A program made the translations under genes and the position numbers. DNA of 64,000 nucleotides from Actinoplanes ianthinogenes (GTDB lineage: Bacteria; Actinomycetota; Actinomycetes; Mycobacteriales; Micromonosporaceae): NCBI RefSeq assembly GCF_018324205.1, contig NZ_AP023356.1, forward strand, positions 6,387,501 to 6,451,500, given 5' to 3'. Below the pieces are notes generated by a model that was not told where the DNA came from, searched no databases, and was given only the letters and a program-made list of their open reading frames with translations. Positions 1 through 7,126 of the stretch are shown in pieces. Position 1 is the first letter of the stretch, and the number at the start of each line of letters is the position of its first letter.

Positions 1-539
1 GCGCGTTGCCGACCTGGGAGGAGTTCCGGCAGCGGCATTTCGTCGACGGCGTTCCGCTGCCCGTCCGGAGCGTGCCGCAGGCCTACGTGTCGCCGCCGGG
101 CCTGGCGGCGATGCGTGCGGAGATCCGCCGGGACGGCTCGGCCGTGCTGGCCGAGTTGGAGAGCATCGCCGCCGAGGCCTTCCCCGGCTCTCCGACGCAG
201 CTGAACGACATCCAGGGTCCGGTCCGGATGTCGCCGGCGTCGGTGTACGAGCACGAGGAGCTGTGGGGCTTCCGGATCAGTTTCATGGTGTTCCCCGAGT
301 ACCCGGCGGATGTGCCGCCCGCCGACGAGGTCGCCGCACTGACGCCGGTGCTGACCGGTCGTGGCTGGAGTGTCGGCCCGGTGCAGGAGAAGCCAGGAAA
401 GCTGGAACTCGACGTGAGCCGGGGCGAGCACCGCCTGCATGTCTTCGCCGAGCCGGGAGCGGTCACCTTCCACGCGGTGTCGCCGCGGTACCGCGCGCCG
501 GCCGAGCCGGGCGCCACCTGGGTGATCGAGCCGCGATGA
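1..539 (+). CDS. hypothetical protein, 5' end outside window
   Basis: The reading frame is open to the left edge; the first possible in-window start is a TTG at 6, so the gene probably begins upstream. At least 177 residues are visible. It is soluble, with no signal peptide or membrane segment. The C-terminal half (about residues 80-175) looks like a small alpha/beta fold with alternating hydrophobic strands. I do not recognise the family. Its TGA overlaps the ATG of the next (truncated) reading frame as ATGA, so the two were probably translationally coupled. Small acidic proteins in such island positions are often immunity or adaptor proteins, but that is only an inference from context. Confidence 0.6.
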   Translation, partial: ALPTWEEFRQRHFVDGVPLPVRSVPQAYVSPPGLAAMRAEIRRDGSAVLAELESIAAEAFPGSPTQLNDIQGPVRMSPASVYEHEELWGFRISFMVFPEYPADVPPADEVAALTPVLTGRGWSVGPVQEKPGKLELDVSRGEHRLHVFAEPGAVTFHAVSPRYRAPAEPGATWVIEPR

Positions 540-655
540 GGACGACTCCGCCGGCCCGGACCAGGCTGGAAGCGCAGGTGTACCTCGAGGTGACGCCCTG
601 TGAGTGCGGGGCTGCTGGACCAGAGATTGAGGCGTGGCGTGATGGTGTCGATTGA
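536..655 (+). pseudogene. truncated zinc-ribbon family N-terminus
   Basis: A 39-codon frame starts at ATG 536, overlapping the previous stop. Its first 25 or so codons closely match the start of the gene at 1211: both carry the string ARTRLEAQ followed by LEVTPCECG, and the DNA is nearly identical over the run from about 555 to 610. After the first Cys-x-Cys pair the similarity stops, and an unrelated tail runs to a TGA at 655. The second CxxC half of the zinc ribbon and the whole C-terminal body are missing. This looks like the remnant of a duplicated paralogue cut by deletion or recombination. It might still be expressed as a short peptide. Confidence 0.7.
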
Positions 656-1214
656 TGGTGTCCGGATCCGCGCGGAACGGATCCGGGCGATCTCCTGGGC
701 GCAGTCGATGGACCACGTCTACTCGCGAACGCTGCTGATGCGGGAGTTTCTGCGGCGAGCCGCTGTCGTGGTGGGTGACAGCGGGCCGCCGGGGTGGCCG
801 TTCTGCGATCTGGTCGCTGTCGTCGATCCCTCGGTGCGTGCTGACGCAGCGCTGGTCGCGGAGGTGGCCGGAGCGGTGCGCGGCGCCGGGCAGTTCACCC
901 CGATTCCGGAGACCTGTGTGGCGGCTTTGCATGGGGCTCGGCTGGCGGCCGAGCGGGCCGTGCCGTGGCCGGATCCGTTCGAGCCGTTGCTGCTGATGTA
1001 CGAGCGTGGTGGCGCGTTCACCTTCAACGGCGCCGGGATGATCGAGGTCGACCTGGTCGGGATTCCGCGACGGACGCCGCGGGAGTACCTGTCCGTCGCG
1101 CCGATCGCGTCGCTCGACGCCGCATACCTGGACGAGGCGGACGCGGAGTTCGCCGAGAAGCTGCGGGCCCGGCGGAAGCCGGCTGTTCCTCCGGCGGCGG
1201 GTGACGGATCGTGA
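642..1214 (+). CDS. hypothetical protein (190 aa)
   Basis: The frame is open from 600, but the ATG at 642 is preceded by a GAGG about 10 nt upstream and is the best start. The product is a soluble protein of 190 residues with no membrane segment. It contains a hydrophobic strand-rich middle (near residues 100-150) and an acidic, charged C-terminus. I do not recognise a family. Its last codons overlap the GTG of the following zinc-ribbon gene (GTGA, 1211-1214), so the two are almost certainly co-translated. The pairing of a small orphan with a zinc-ribbon protein suggests they work together, possibly as partner or immunity proteins; this is inference. Confidence 0.6.
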   Translation: MVSIDGVRIRAERIRAISWAQSMDHVYSRTLLMREFLRRAAVVVGDSGPPGWPFCDLVAVVDPSVRADAALVAEVAGAVRGAGQFTPIPETCVAALHGARLAAERAVPWPDPFEPLLLMYERGGAFTFNGAGMIEVDLVGIPRRTPREYLSVAPIASLDAAYLDEADAEFAEKLRARRKPAVPPAAGDGS

Positions 1215-2254
1215 CCTATCCACTGGCCCGGACCAGGCTGGAAGCGCAGCTCTATCTCGAGGTGACGCCGTGCGAGTGCGGGCATCTCGGCCTGGACGCG
1301 CGGGCCGAGCCGGTGCGGTTCGAGGACGGCACGCCCGGCTGGCGGTATGCGGGCGTGTGCGCGGCGTGCGGCCGGGACCGGGTGTACGTCTTCCGCGCGC
1401 CGGCGGTCTCGCAGGAGGTGTCGACTCCCGACGAGGTGGTGTACGGCCTCGGCGGCACGTCGGAGCTGCTGGACCCGGCGCAGTGGCTCTGGGTGGCACA
1501 GCGGTACGCGGCGGCCGTACCGTCGAACTCGGACAGCGTGCCGGAAGCCGAGCGTGCCACCGTGCGCAGCTGGTTGATGGCGGCCGTGGCCGCCGTCGGG
1601 GAGATCGAGAAGTTCGTGCCGGACGACGGGGACAGCGTCCCGGCGTCGGCGTTCCGGACCCGGGGTGGTCAGGCCTGGTATCAGCGGGATCCGCACGCCT
1701 TCCGTGCGGACAGCCTGGACGATCTGCGCATGGGGTATGAACGCCGGCTGCGAGCGATGCGTGCGGGCGCGCCTCCGCGGATGAGCCGGGAACGGGCTGC
1801 CCGCGTGACATCGGCGAACCGGATCCAGGAACAGTGGGTGGAACGCCATGGCATCGACGACGAGGAGTGGGTGGAAGGCGGCGCCTCCGGGCCGCGCCGC
1901 CGGTCACCGAGCCCGGCGCAGCGGGCGGAGCTGACCCGGCTGCTGCGTGAGGCGGCCGGACTGGACGAGCGAACCGGGCTGTCGCTGGACGATCCGGTGG
2001 CCGGGCTGGCCGCGTTCCGTCAGCTGATCGGTGAGGTGGAGAGTCGATGGGCGGGCGATGTGCCGCAGCGTGATCGACGTCTGGGCGTGGCGCTCTCGGC
2101 CTACCGGGCGTGGCTGGCCGCTGCCGGGTTGTCCGATGAGGCCTGGCGTGACCTGCTCCTCAGCGACCGGGTGTGGGAGGTTCCGCGGGTGGCGCTGCCG
2201 GCGGCGGACGGGGTCTGGGAGATGGTGCGGGCCGCGCGCGCGGCCGTCGCGTAG
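1211..2254 (+). CDS. zinc-ribbon family protein A (347 aa)
   Basis: Starts at GTG 1211, overlapping the upstream stop by 4 nt. The N-terminus has the family signature ARTRLEAQLYLE followed by CEC and, about 30 residues on, CAAC: four cysteines that should bind one zinc ion. After this come a predicted helical region, a basic linker (about residues 185-235) and a second helical region with the motif AAGLDERTG near residue 258. It ends in WEMVRAARAAVA. No signal peptide or TM is seen. Closely related proteins are encoded at 2280 and 5042, and a fragment lies at 536. The function is unknown. The zinc ribbon suggests a protein- or nucleic-acid-binding adaptor; the position next to an ESX locus suggests a link to secretion, which is untested. 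Confidence 0.7.
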   Translation: MTYPLARTRLEAQLYLEVTPCECGHLGLDARAEPVRFEDGTPGWRYAGVCAACGRDRVYVFRAPAVSQEVSTPDEVVYGLGGTSELLDPAQWLWVAQRYAAAVPSNSDSVPEAERATVRSWLMAAVAAVGEIEKFVPDDGDSVPASAFRTRGGQAWYQRDPHAFRADSLDDLRMGYERRLRAMRAGAPPRMSRERAARVTSANRIQEQWVERHGIDDEEWVEGGASGPRRRSPSPAQRAELTRLLREAAGLDERTGLSLDDPVAGLAAFRQLIGEVESRWAGDVPQRDRRLGVALSAYRAWLAAAGLSDEAWRDLLLSDRVWEVPRVALPAADGVWEMVRAARAAVA

Positions 2255-2257
2255 GAG

Positions 2258-2279
2258 CGGATCGGCATATCATCGCGGG
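2258..2279 (+). promoter_or_regulatory. leaderless promoter shared with mycP
   Basis: GCATATCATCG lies at 2265-2275, containing a TATCAT -10 box (2268-2273) six bases before the GTG at 2280. The same 11 bases, the same spacing and the same start string GTGTTA recur in front of mycP (7998-8018). The upstream GCGGATCG is also shared. There is no Shine-Dalgarno, so the transcript should start at the GTG. Confidence 0.65.
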
Positions 2280-2807
2280 GTGTTACCGCCCGCCCGGACC
2301 CGCGACGAAGCCCACCTCTACATGGACCTGCACGGCTGCCCCCGCTGCGGGAGCGTGGCCGTCGCCTGGGCCGAGTCCCTGGCCGACGCCGACGGCGTGC
2401 TCGCCCGGCGGTACGCCGGCGCCTGCGAGGACTGCGGCCTGGACCGTGAGTTCCTCTTCCGGTTGCCCGAGCGGGCCACCCCGCCCGCGCCCGGGGAGAG
2501 CGTGACTTTCGGCGCGGCCGACGATCCGTCCCAGCTGTTCGATGCGGGGGAGTGGGTCGCGATCGCCGACATGAGCACGCTGGCGTCCGGCTTGGCGGAG
2601 TTGCCGCCGGACGAGGCGCGGGAGTCGGCCGCGATCGCCGCGGCCTGCTACGACGAGGCGCTCAAGTTCCTGCCGGCCGGCGCCGACCGGCTGCCGGATC
2701 GGGCGTTCTGGAGCGTGGCGGGCCGGGAGTTCCGGCAGCGCTCGCCGCACCGCTTCAGCCGCGACGACTTGATCGCCGCCGCGGCCCGTGCGCGGCACGG
2801 GCGGTGA
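2280..2807 (+). CDS. short zinc-ribbon family protein B (175 aa)
   Basis: The open frame extends upstream into the previous gene, but the GTG at 2280 sits 7 nt after a TATCAT box and aligns with the family N-terminus (PPARTRDEAHLYMDL), so it is the likely leaderless start. The zinc ribbon has CPRC and CEDC, both CxxC, unlike the CxC first pair of proteins A and C. The rest corresponds to the first helical region of its larger relatives, including FLPAGADRLPDRAFWS, which matches FLPDDADDMPESAFWS in protein C. It lacks the linker and the second region, so it is a natural short form of about half length. It ends 9 nt from the convergent membrane-protein gene. Confidence 0.7.
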   Translation: MLPPARTRDEAHLYMDLHGCPRCGSVAVAWAESLADADGVLARRYAGACEDCGLDREFLFRLPERATPPAPGESVTFGAADDPSQLFDAGEWVAIADMSTLASGLAELPPDEARESAAIAAACYDEALKFLPAGADRLPDRAFWSVAGREFRQRSPHRFSRDDLIAAAARARHGR

Positions 2808-2816
2808 CCGGTCAGG

Positions 2817-3272
2817 TCAGGCCGGTGGGTTCGGGTTCTCGCGCTCTGCCTTGAGCTTGGCGCGGCCCTCGTAGAAAATGTGGCGCTGGGTCCACAGGCC
2901 CGAGATGAACAGCCACAGGAACCACAGCAGGATCGCGCTGGGGAACATCAGCCAGCCCCACACCGGGTGGGTGGTCTGGCCGACCGCGATGCAGGGCATC
3001 AGCCACGCGACGAGCAGGAACAGGGCGGCGCCGTTCTGCAGCGGGGTGCCCATCACCGTGTGGCGGTCGCCCTTCGCGTTGAGCAGCGAGCCGACGAACC
3101 AGACCGCCGCCGCGAAGACCAGCATGACCAGGGCCACGGCCAGCTCGGCGAGCTGCACGTTGTGGGTCCCGGTCAGGCGGTAGGTGGTCTCCTTCGCCCA
3201 GAACGCGGCCGGGATGGCCAGGCACGAGAAGAGGTAGAGCAGCACGCCCAAACCGGTCCAGCGGATAATCAT
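2817..3272 (-). CDS. four-TM integral membrane protein (151 aa)
   Basis: Start is ATG 3272, with a TAAGCT -10 box six bases upstream on the minus strand (leaderless). Four hydrophobic segments are visible, at about residues 5-25, 42-64, 78-100 and 103-128, followed by a charged C-terminal tail rich in Lys, Glu and Arg that should face the cytosol. There are no catalytic motifs and I do not recognise the family. It is divergent from the gene at 3340 and convergent with the short zinc-ribbon gene. It could anchor partner proteins of this island at the membrane, but there is no direct evidence for that. Confidence 0.65.
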   Translation of the reverse strand: MIIRWTGLGVLLYLFSCLAIPAAFWAKETTYRLTGTHNVQLAELAVALVMLVFAAAVWFVGSLLNAKGDRHTVMGTPLQNGAALFLLVAWLMPCIAVGQTTHPVWGWLMFPSAILLWFLWLFISGLWTQRHIFYEGRAKLKAERENPNPPA

Positions 3273-3339
3273 CGAGGCAGCTTAGAGCGAAAGCCGCCGC
3301 CCGTGCACGCCCGCGCCGCCGGTCGGTAGGCTCGCTCGC

Positions 3340-4224
3340 ATGGCAGCCCCGACAGACGGCGAACCGGTCTACATCGGCCGGATGCGTCCCGGCGACGCCC
3401 TCTCCGAGCCCTCCTGGGTGCTGCGCCGGGTGACCGTGCAGGGCCGGACCCGGGACGAGATCCTCGGGCGGGACGGCGAGTGGCACCCGTCGGACATGCT
3501 GGCCCGCGCCGAGCGCGGCGAGCTGCCCGGCCGGCTGCAAGAGCTGGGCCCGATGCTGCCCGGTGCGCTGGCCGAGGTGGCGCAGCGACAGTTCCGGGCC
3601 GTCCGGCGGGCGGTGGCGCGTCAGCAGGCGGGTGAGTTCGTGCTGCGGCTCGCGGTGCCCGGGACCGGCACGGCGTACGGGAAGTTGGATGCCGAGGCCC
3701 GGGCCGAGGTTGCGGCCTTCCTCACCGGCGCGCCCCTGGTCGCTGCCACGGGACAGGGCGTTTTTCGTACGGATGGCATGTGGGTCTGGCCGGAGTCGAT
3801 CGCGCAGCACGTGCTGGAGACCGGTGACCCGCCGGAGGACGAGTTCTTCTACCACATCCGGGCGCGGGCGTTCGTCTTCCCGGACGAGCTGGCGCCCGGG
3901 GTGGCCGAGCGGGCGCGCGGGCTGCTGGCGGTGGCCGCGGCCGGTGGGCACACCGAGCGGGTGCGGGAGGCGAACGTGCCGGGGCAGCCGCCGCCGCCGA
4001 CCCGGGAGGAGCGGCAGCGCGCGCTCAGCGCCTGGCACGCCGAGTGGGAGCGCAAGCACGCCGCGACCACGCCGTATCACCCGGAGCGCTATCCCGACGA
4101 CCCGGCGTATCACGAGCATCACGTCACCGTCGAGGCGTCACCGGAGGCGGACTGGGAGTACACCGTCCGGGCCCGCGAGATCATGGGGCTGGACCCGGAG
4201 ACCGGTCAGCTCGTCGACATCTGA
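3340..4224 (+). CDS. hypothetical protein with AGLDxxTG-type C-terminus (294 aa)
   Basis: ATG 3340 follows a TAGGCT -10 box by seven bases, giving a leaderless start. The product is soluble. Residues 1-90 include a segment ending RQFRAVRRAVARQ; residues 100-195 contain a strand-rich domain with several aromatic residues (FFYHIRARAFVF). A Pro- and charge-rich region follows at about 215-265. The very end, REIMGLDPETGQLVDI, matches the end of zinc-ribbon protein C (REAAGMDPRTGDFVK), although this protein has no zinc ribbon. The shared tail suggests both classes use a common docking or maturation signal. No known family is recognised. Confidence 0.65.
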   Translation: MAAPTDGEPVYIGRMRPGDALSEPSWVLRRVTVQGRTRDEILGRDGEWHPSDMLARAERGELPGRLQELGPMLPGALAEVAQRQFRAVRRAVARQQAGEFVLRLAVPGTGTAYGKLDAEARAEVAAFLTGAPLVAATGQGVFRTDGMWVWPESIAQHVLETGDPPEDEFFYHIRARAFVFPDELAPGVAERARGLLAVAAAGGHTERVREANVPGQPPPPTREERQRALSAWHAEWERKHAATTPYHPERYPDDPAYHEHHVTVEASPEADWEYTVRAREIMGLDPETGQLVDI

Positions 4225-4300
4225 CGCTCCGCCGCAGCGGCTGACGATCAGGCCGAGCGGCTGACGCTCAGGCCGAGCGGCTGACGCTCAGGCCGAGCGG
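4221..4300. repeat. 20-bp tandem repeat carrying stop codons
   Basis: Three near-identical 20-base units (CTGACGCTCAGGCCGAGCGG type) occupy 4241-4300, preceded by a diverged copy at 4221-4240. The first copy contains the TGA of the plus-strand gene, and the last contains the TGA of the minus-strand gene (4288-4290). Every unit offers a stop on each strand, so copy-number change would shift the gene ends without read-through. Confidence 0.8.
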
Positions 4301-4638
4301 CGCAGCATGTCGTCGGCCAGCTCCTTGGCGAGCCGGCTGATCGAGCCGTCCGACTGGATGGTGCGGACCTCGGTGCCCGGGGCGAGCCGCAGGGCCAGCT
4401 CGTCCAGCAGGTTGGCGATGGCGGTGGCGCGCTCCCGGGAGATCACCACGAACCGGCGGTCGCTGCGGGCGCGAGTGTCGGCCTCACCGCCGGCGGCGGC
4501 CGGACCGAGCCGCTCGGCGGCCTCGTCCAGCGGGATCGGGCGGAACCGGTCCGGATTCCGCTCGGCGGCGGCGTAGACCAGCCAGTGCCGGGTCGGGTCG
4601 AGCTCGGGCTGCGGCAGGGTCAGGTCGGGCGGGGTCAC
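4288..4638 (-). CDS. 116-aa paralogue 2 of tandem pair
   Basis: The open frame runs further upstream, but GTG 4638 has AGAGGAG six bases before it and gives a protein the same length as its upstream neighbour. The two align along their length: a start with RHWLVYAAAE versus QHLMLWTDIR, the motif PIPLDEAAE versus PIPLDAAAA, then LLDELALRLAPG versus LLAELSLRLTPG and IQSDGSISRLAKELA versus IRSDGAMSELAAEIA. It is soluble, mainly helical and acidic. It starts 14 nt after the stop of its paralogue, so the pair is one operon. The function is unknown. Confidence 0.7.
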   Translation of the reverse strand: MTPPDLTLPQPELDPTRHWLVYAAAERNPDRFRPIPLDEAAERLGPAAAGGEADTRARSDRRFVVISRERATAIANLLDELALRLAPGTEVRTIQSDGSISRLAKELADDMLRRSA

Positions 4639-4652
4639 GGCGGCTCCTCTGC

Positions 4653-5003
4653 TCAGTACCCGGCGCGGAGGTAACCGGCGATCTCGGCCGCGAGCTCGCT
4701 CATCGCGCCGTCGCTGCGGATGGCCCCGACGCTCTGGCCGGGCGTCAGCCGCAGCGACAGCTCGGCCAGCAGGGTGGCGATCACCCGGCCGCGGTTGCGG
4801 GAGAAGGCAACCGCGTCGTCCGCATCCTCCGGGTCGAGGAGCGACTCGGCCGCACGGCCCGCCTCGATCATCGCCGCGAACTGTGCCGCCGCGGCGTCCA
4901 GCGGGATCGGGGTGCGCCGCTGACTGCCGTCCGGCTGCCGCCGGATGTCCGTCCACAGCATCAGATGCTGGGCGGGATCGCGCTCCGCCTCCGGTTCGGT
5001 CAC
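4653..5003 (-). CDS. 116-aa paralogue 1 of tandem pair
   Basis: GTG 5003 is preceded on the minus strand by TAGGAT and six bases, a leaderless promoter arranged back-to-back with that of the gene at 5042. The protein is 116 residues, soluble and helical, and clearly homologous to the product of 4288-4638. The conserved core is PIPLDxAA followed about 40 residues later by LLxELxLRLxPG and IxSDGxxxxLAxExA. I recognise no family. A tandem duplication inside an island of zinc-ribbon and SUKH proteins is typical of partner or immunity genes, but the assignment stays open. Confidence 0.7.
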   Translation of the reverse strand: MTEPEAERDPAQHLMLWTDIRRQPDGSQRRTPIPLDAAAAQFAAMIEAGRAAESLLDPEDADDAVAFSRNRGRVIATLLAELSLRLTPGQSVGAIRSDGAMSELAAEIAGYLRAGY

Positions 5004-5041
5004 CGGGTGATCCTATCAATGTGAGCGGTAGGGTTACCGGA

Positions 5042-6079
5042 ATGACCGCTCCGCTCGCCCGCACCAGCCTGGAGGCGCACCTCTACATCGATCTCACGCC
5101 GTGTGAGTGCGGAGAGCTGAAGCTGCCCCGGTCGAGTGCGGCGATCACGTTGCCGGACGGTTCGCCGGGTGCCCGCTACACCGGCACCTGCCCGTCCTGC
5201 GGCCGGTCCCGGGTCTTCGAGTTCCGGCTCCCCGAGCGGGAGTTCCAGCAGATGCCGGACGAGGTCACCTACGGTGTCCGGGAGCGATCCGAGCTGATCG
5301 ACGCGGCGCAGTGGGTCGCCGTGGCGGCCCGCTACTCGGCGATGGTGCCGGCCCGGCCCCGCGGGCTGACCGGTGAGGCGCGGCGGATCGCGCGGACCCG
5401 GCTCGCGGCGGCGATCGCGGCGATCACCGAGGCCGAGCGGTTCCTGCCGGACGACGCGGACGACATGCCGGAGTCCGCGTTCTGGTCGGCGGAGGGCCGC
5501 GCGGCCGTGGCGGCCGGCCTGGACCGGTTCCACCGGTGGGCCCTGGCCGAGGTCCGGAGCTCCTACGAGGACCGGTTCGACGACACCGGGTCGAGGTGGG
5601 ACGAGGCCCGGAGCCGGGAGACGCCGGAGGACGAGGCGTACCGGGAGCGCCGGCACCGGCTGCGCCTGGAGTGGGCGGAGCGGCACGGGATCACCGACAT
5701 CCACAACGACCGGCACTGGACCGAGGCGCAGCGCCTGGAGTTGCGCCGGGCCGAGCGGGAGCTGGCCGGGCTGGACGTGGCGACCGGCGCCAGCCTGCTC
5801 CGGACGCCGGGCGCACTGGGCGCGTTCGACTCGGTGGGCCGGGCGATCTTCTTCCGCTTCGCGGAGGAGCCGGCGGAACGCGCCCGCCGGACGGCGGCGG
5901 CCGAGGCGGTCCGGGCGCGCTGGTGCGAGCAGACCGGCTGCGCCGTCTGGGGAGTCGACGACGATCTGTCCGCGATCCCGGACGACGACCTGCCCCCGCC
6001 CGAGTCCGCCTGGGCGATGGTGCGTGCCGCTCGGGAGGCCGCCGGGATGGACCCGCGGACCGGCGACTTCGTAAAGTGA
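5042..6079 (+). CDS. zinc-ribbon family protein C (345 aa)
   Basis: ATG 5042 lies seven bases after a TAGGGT -10 box. The N-terminus ARTSLEAHLYIDL leads into CEC and, about 30 residues on, CPSC, the four-cysteine ribbon. Next comes the helical region with ELIDAAQWVAVAARYSA (compare ELLDPAQWLWVAQRYAA in protein A). The second half has ERHGI, AGLDVATG near residue 245, and the terminal WAMVRAAREAAGMDPRTG. It is the longest intact family member together with protein A, and differs from it mainly in the linker. The protein is cytosolic, with no export signal. Its stop is followed after 5 nt by the SUKH gene, so the two may form a functional pair. Confidence 0.7.
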   Translation: MTAPLARTSLEAHLYIDLTPCECGELKLPRSSAAITLPDGSPGARYTGTCPSCGRSRVFEFRLPEREFQQMPDEVTYGVRERSELIDAAQWVAVAARYSAMVPARPRGLTGEARRIARTRLAAAIAAITEAERFLPDDADDMPESAFWSAEGRAAVAAGLDRFHRWALAEVRSSYEDRFDDTGSRWDEARSRETPEDEAYRERRHRLRLEWAERHGITDIHNDRHWTEAQRLELRRAERELAGLDVATGASLLRTPGALGAFDSVGRAIFFRFAEEPAERARRTAAAEAVRARWCEQTGCAVWGVDDDLSAIPDDDLPPPESAWAMVRAAREAAGMDPRTGDFVK

Positions 6080-6084
6080 CAGGG

Positions 6085-7053
6085 GTGAGTGAGCGGATAG
6101 CCGGTGCCCGGTACGCGTTCCGCGCCGCACATCCGGCGAGCCCCATGCTCCGGGTGCGCTATCGGCACGGCGTGCCCGTCGACCCCTGGGGCTTCCCGGA
6201 CTGGACGCCGTACGCCCGCACCCTGGTGGCCCTGCCCCCGGCGATCGCCGACCTCACCGTGGAGGAGTCGCGCGTCGTCGACGTGCGGACCGCCGACCTG
6301 GTGGCCCGGGCCGGCGGCGACCCGCTCTGGGCCGGCACGGTCGGCACCCCGGTCGGCTGGACCTGGGCGCACACCGCGCAGACCCGGCACCTCGCGCTGG
6401 TCCCGGCCGAGCTGCACGCGAGCTTCCGGCACCTCGGCGGGGTCAGCGTCGGCGCCCGCACGCTGACCGGGCACGGTCTCACCGCGCCCGGCGCGGCGCC
6501 GCCCGGCATCCTGGTCACCGAGCGGCTCACGGACGCCGCGCTGGACGTGGCCGACGAGCGGTTCGGCGTACGCCTCCCGCCGCACTACCGTGACTTCCTC
6601 GGCCGGACGAACGGCGGCGCCCCGGCAGTCCCCGCGGTCCACCCGGGGTACGGGTTCGTTCTCGACCAGCCGCTGTTCGGGTTCCGCGAGGACCGCACCC
6701 ACGACCTCGGCTATCTGAACGCGTTCTTCGGTGACCGGCTGACCGAGGACTGGCTCGCCATCGGCCTGGTGCAGGGCGGCCTGCTCGCGCTGCGGTTGCG
6801 GGGCGAGGACGCCGGCGCGGTCGGTTACCTGGACGACGACGATCCGCGCGACCGGGACCACTTCACCGCCGCCGACGTGTGTGAGCGGCTGATGCACCGG
6901 CTGGCCGGGGATTTCGCCTCGTTCTGGCTGGCGCTGCGTGGCGTACCGTCAGATTTGTCGGACCTCGCGGCCGGCGCTGCCGCGACCGCCGCGATCGTCG
7001 CTCCCGAGGGAGCCGGCAGCCTGCTGCCGGCGACCCACCGGCGGCCGGCATGA
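6085..7053 (+). CDS. SUKH (SMI1/KNR4) domain protein
   Basis: GTG 6085 sits seven bases after TAAAGT, which overlaps the end of the previous gene. The 322-residue protein has an N-terminal region of about 165 residues of unknown fold. A SUKH core then begins around residue 175: RFGVRLPPHYRDFLGRTNGG is the family hallmark (LPxxYxxFLxxxNGG), and GRTHDLGYLN and DWLAIG continue it. SUKH proteins are best known as immunity proteins of bacterial polymorphic toxins (established for the superfamily). Directly downstream of a zinc-ribbon gene and close to an ESX locus, an immunity-like role is reasonable but unproven. No toxin domain was recognised in the neighbours. Confidence 0.65.
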   Translation: MSERIAGARYAFRAAHPASPMLRVRYRHGVPVDPWGFPDWTPYARTLVALPPAIADLTVEESRVVDVRTADLVARAGGDPLWAGTVGTPVGWTWAHTAQTRHLALVPAELHASFRHLGGVSVGARTLTGHGLTAPGAAPPGILVTERLTDAALDVADERFGVRLPPHYRDFLGRTNGGAPAVPAVHPGYGFVLDQPLFGFREDRTHDLGYLNAFFGDRLTEDWLAIGLVQGGLLALRLRGEDAGAVGYLDDDDPRDRDHFTAADVCERLMHRLAGDFASFWLALRGVPSDLSDLAAGAAATAAIVAPEGAGSLLPATHRRPA

Positions 7054-7126
7054 GCGAGCTTGCGAGCGAATCGGTCAGCTCAGTCATGTACTCATGCCGA
7101 CGCCGGAGCGAAGCGGAGGTGGCGGC

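Noticed and set aside
7054..7126. Mobile element end suggested by GAGCGAGCTTGCGAGCGAATC
   Set aside because: This GAGCGA-rich string resembles common actinobacterial intergenic sequence; no transposase or duplicated target is seen.
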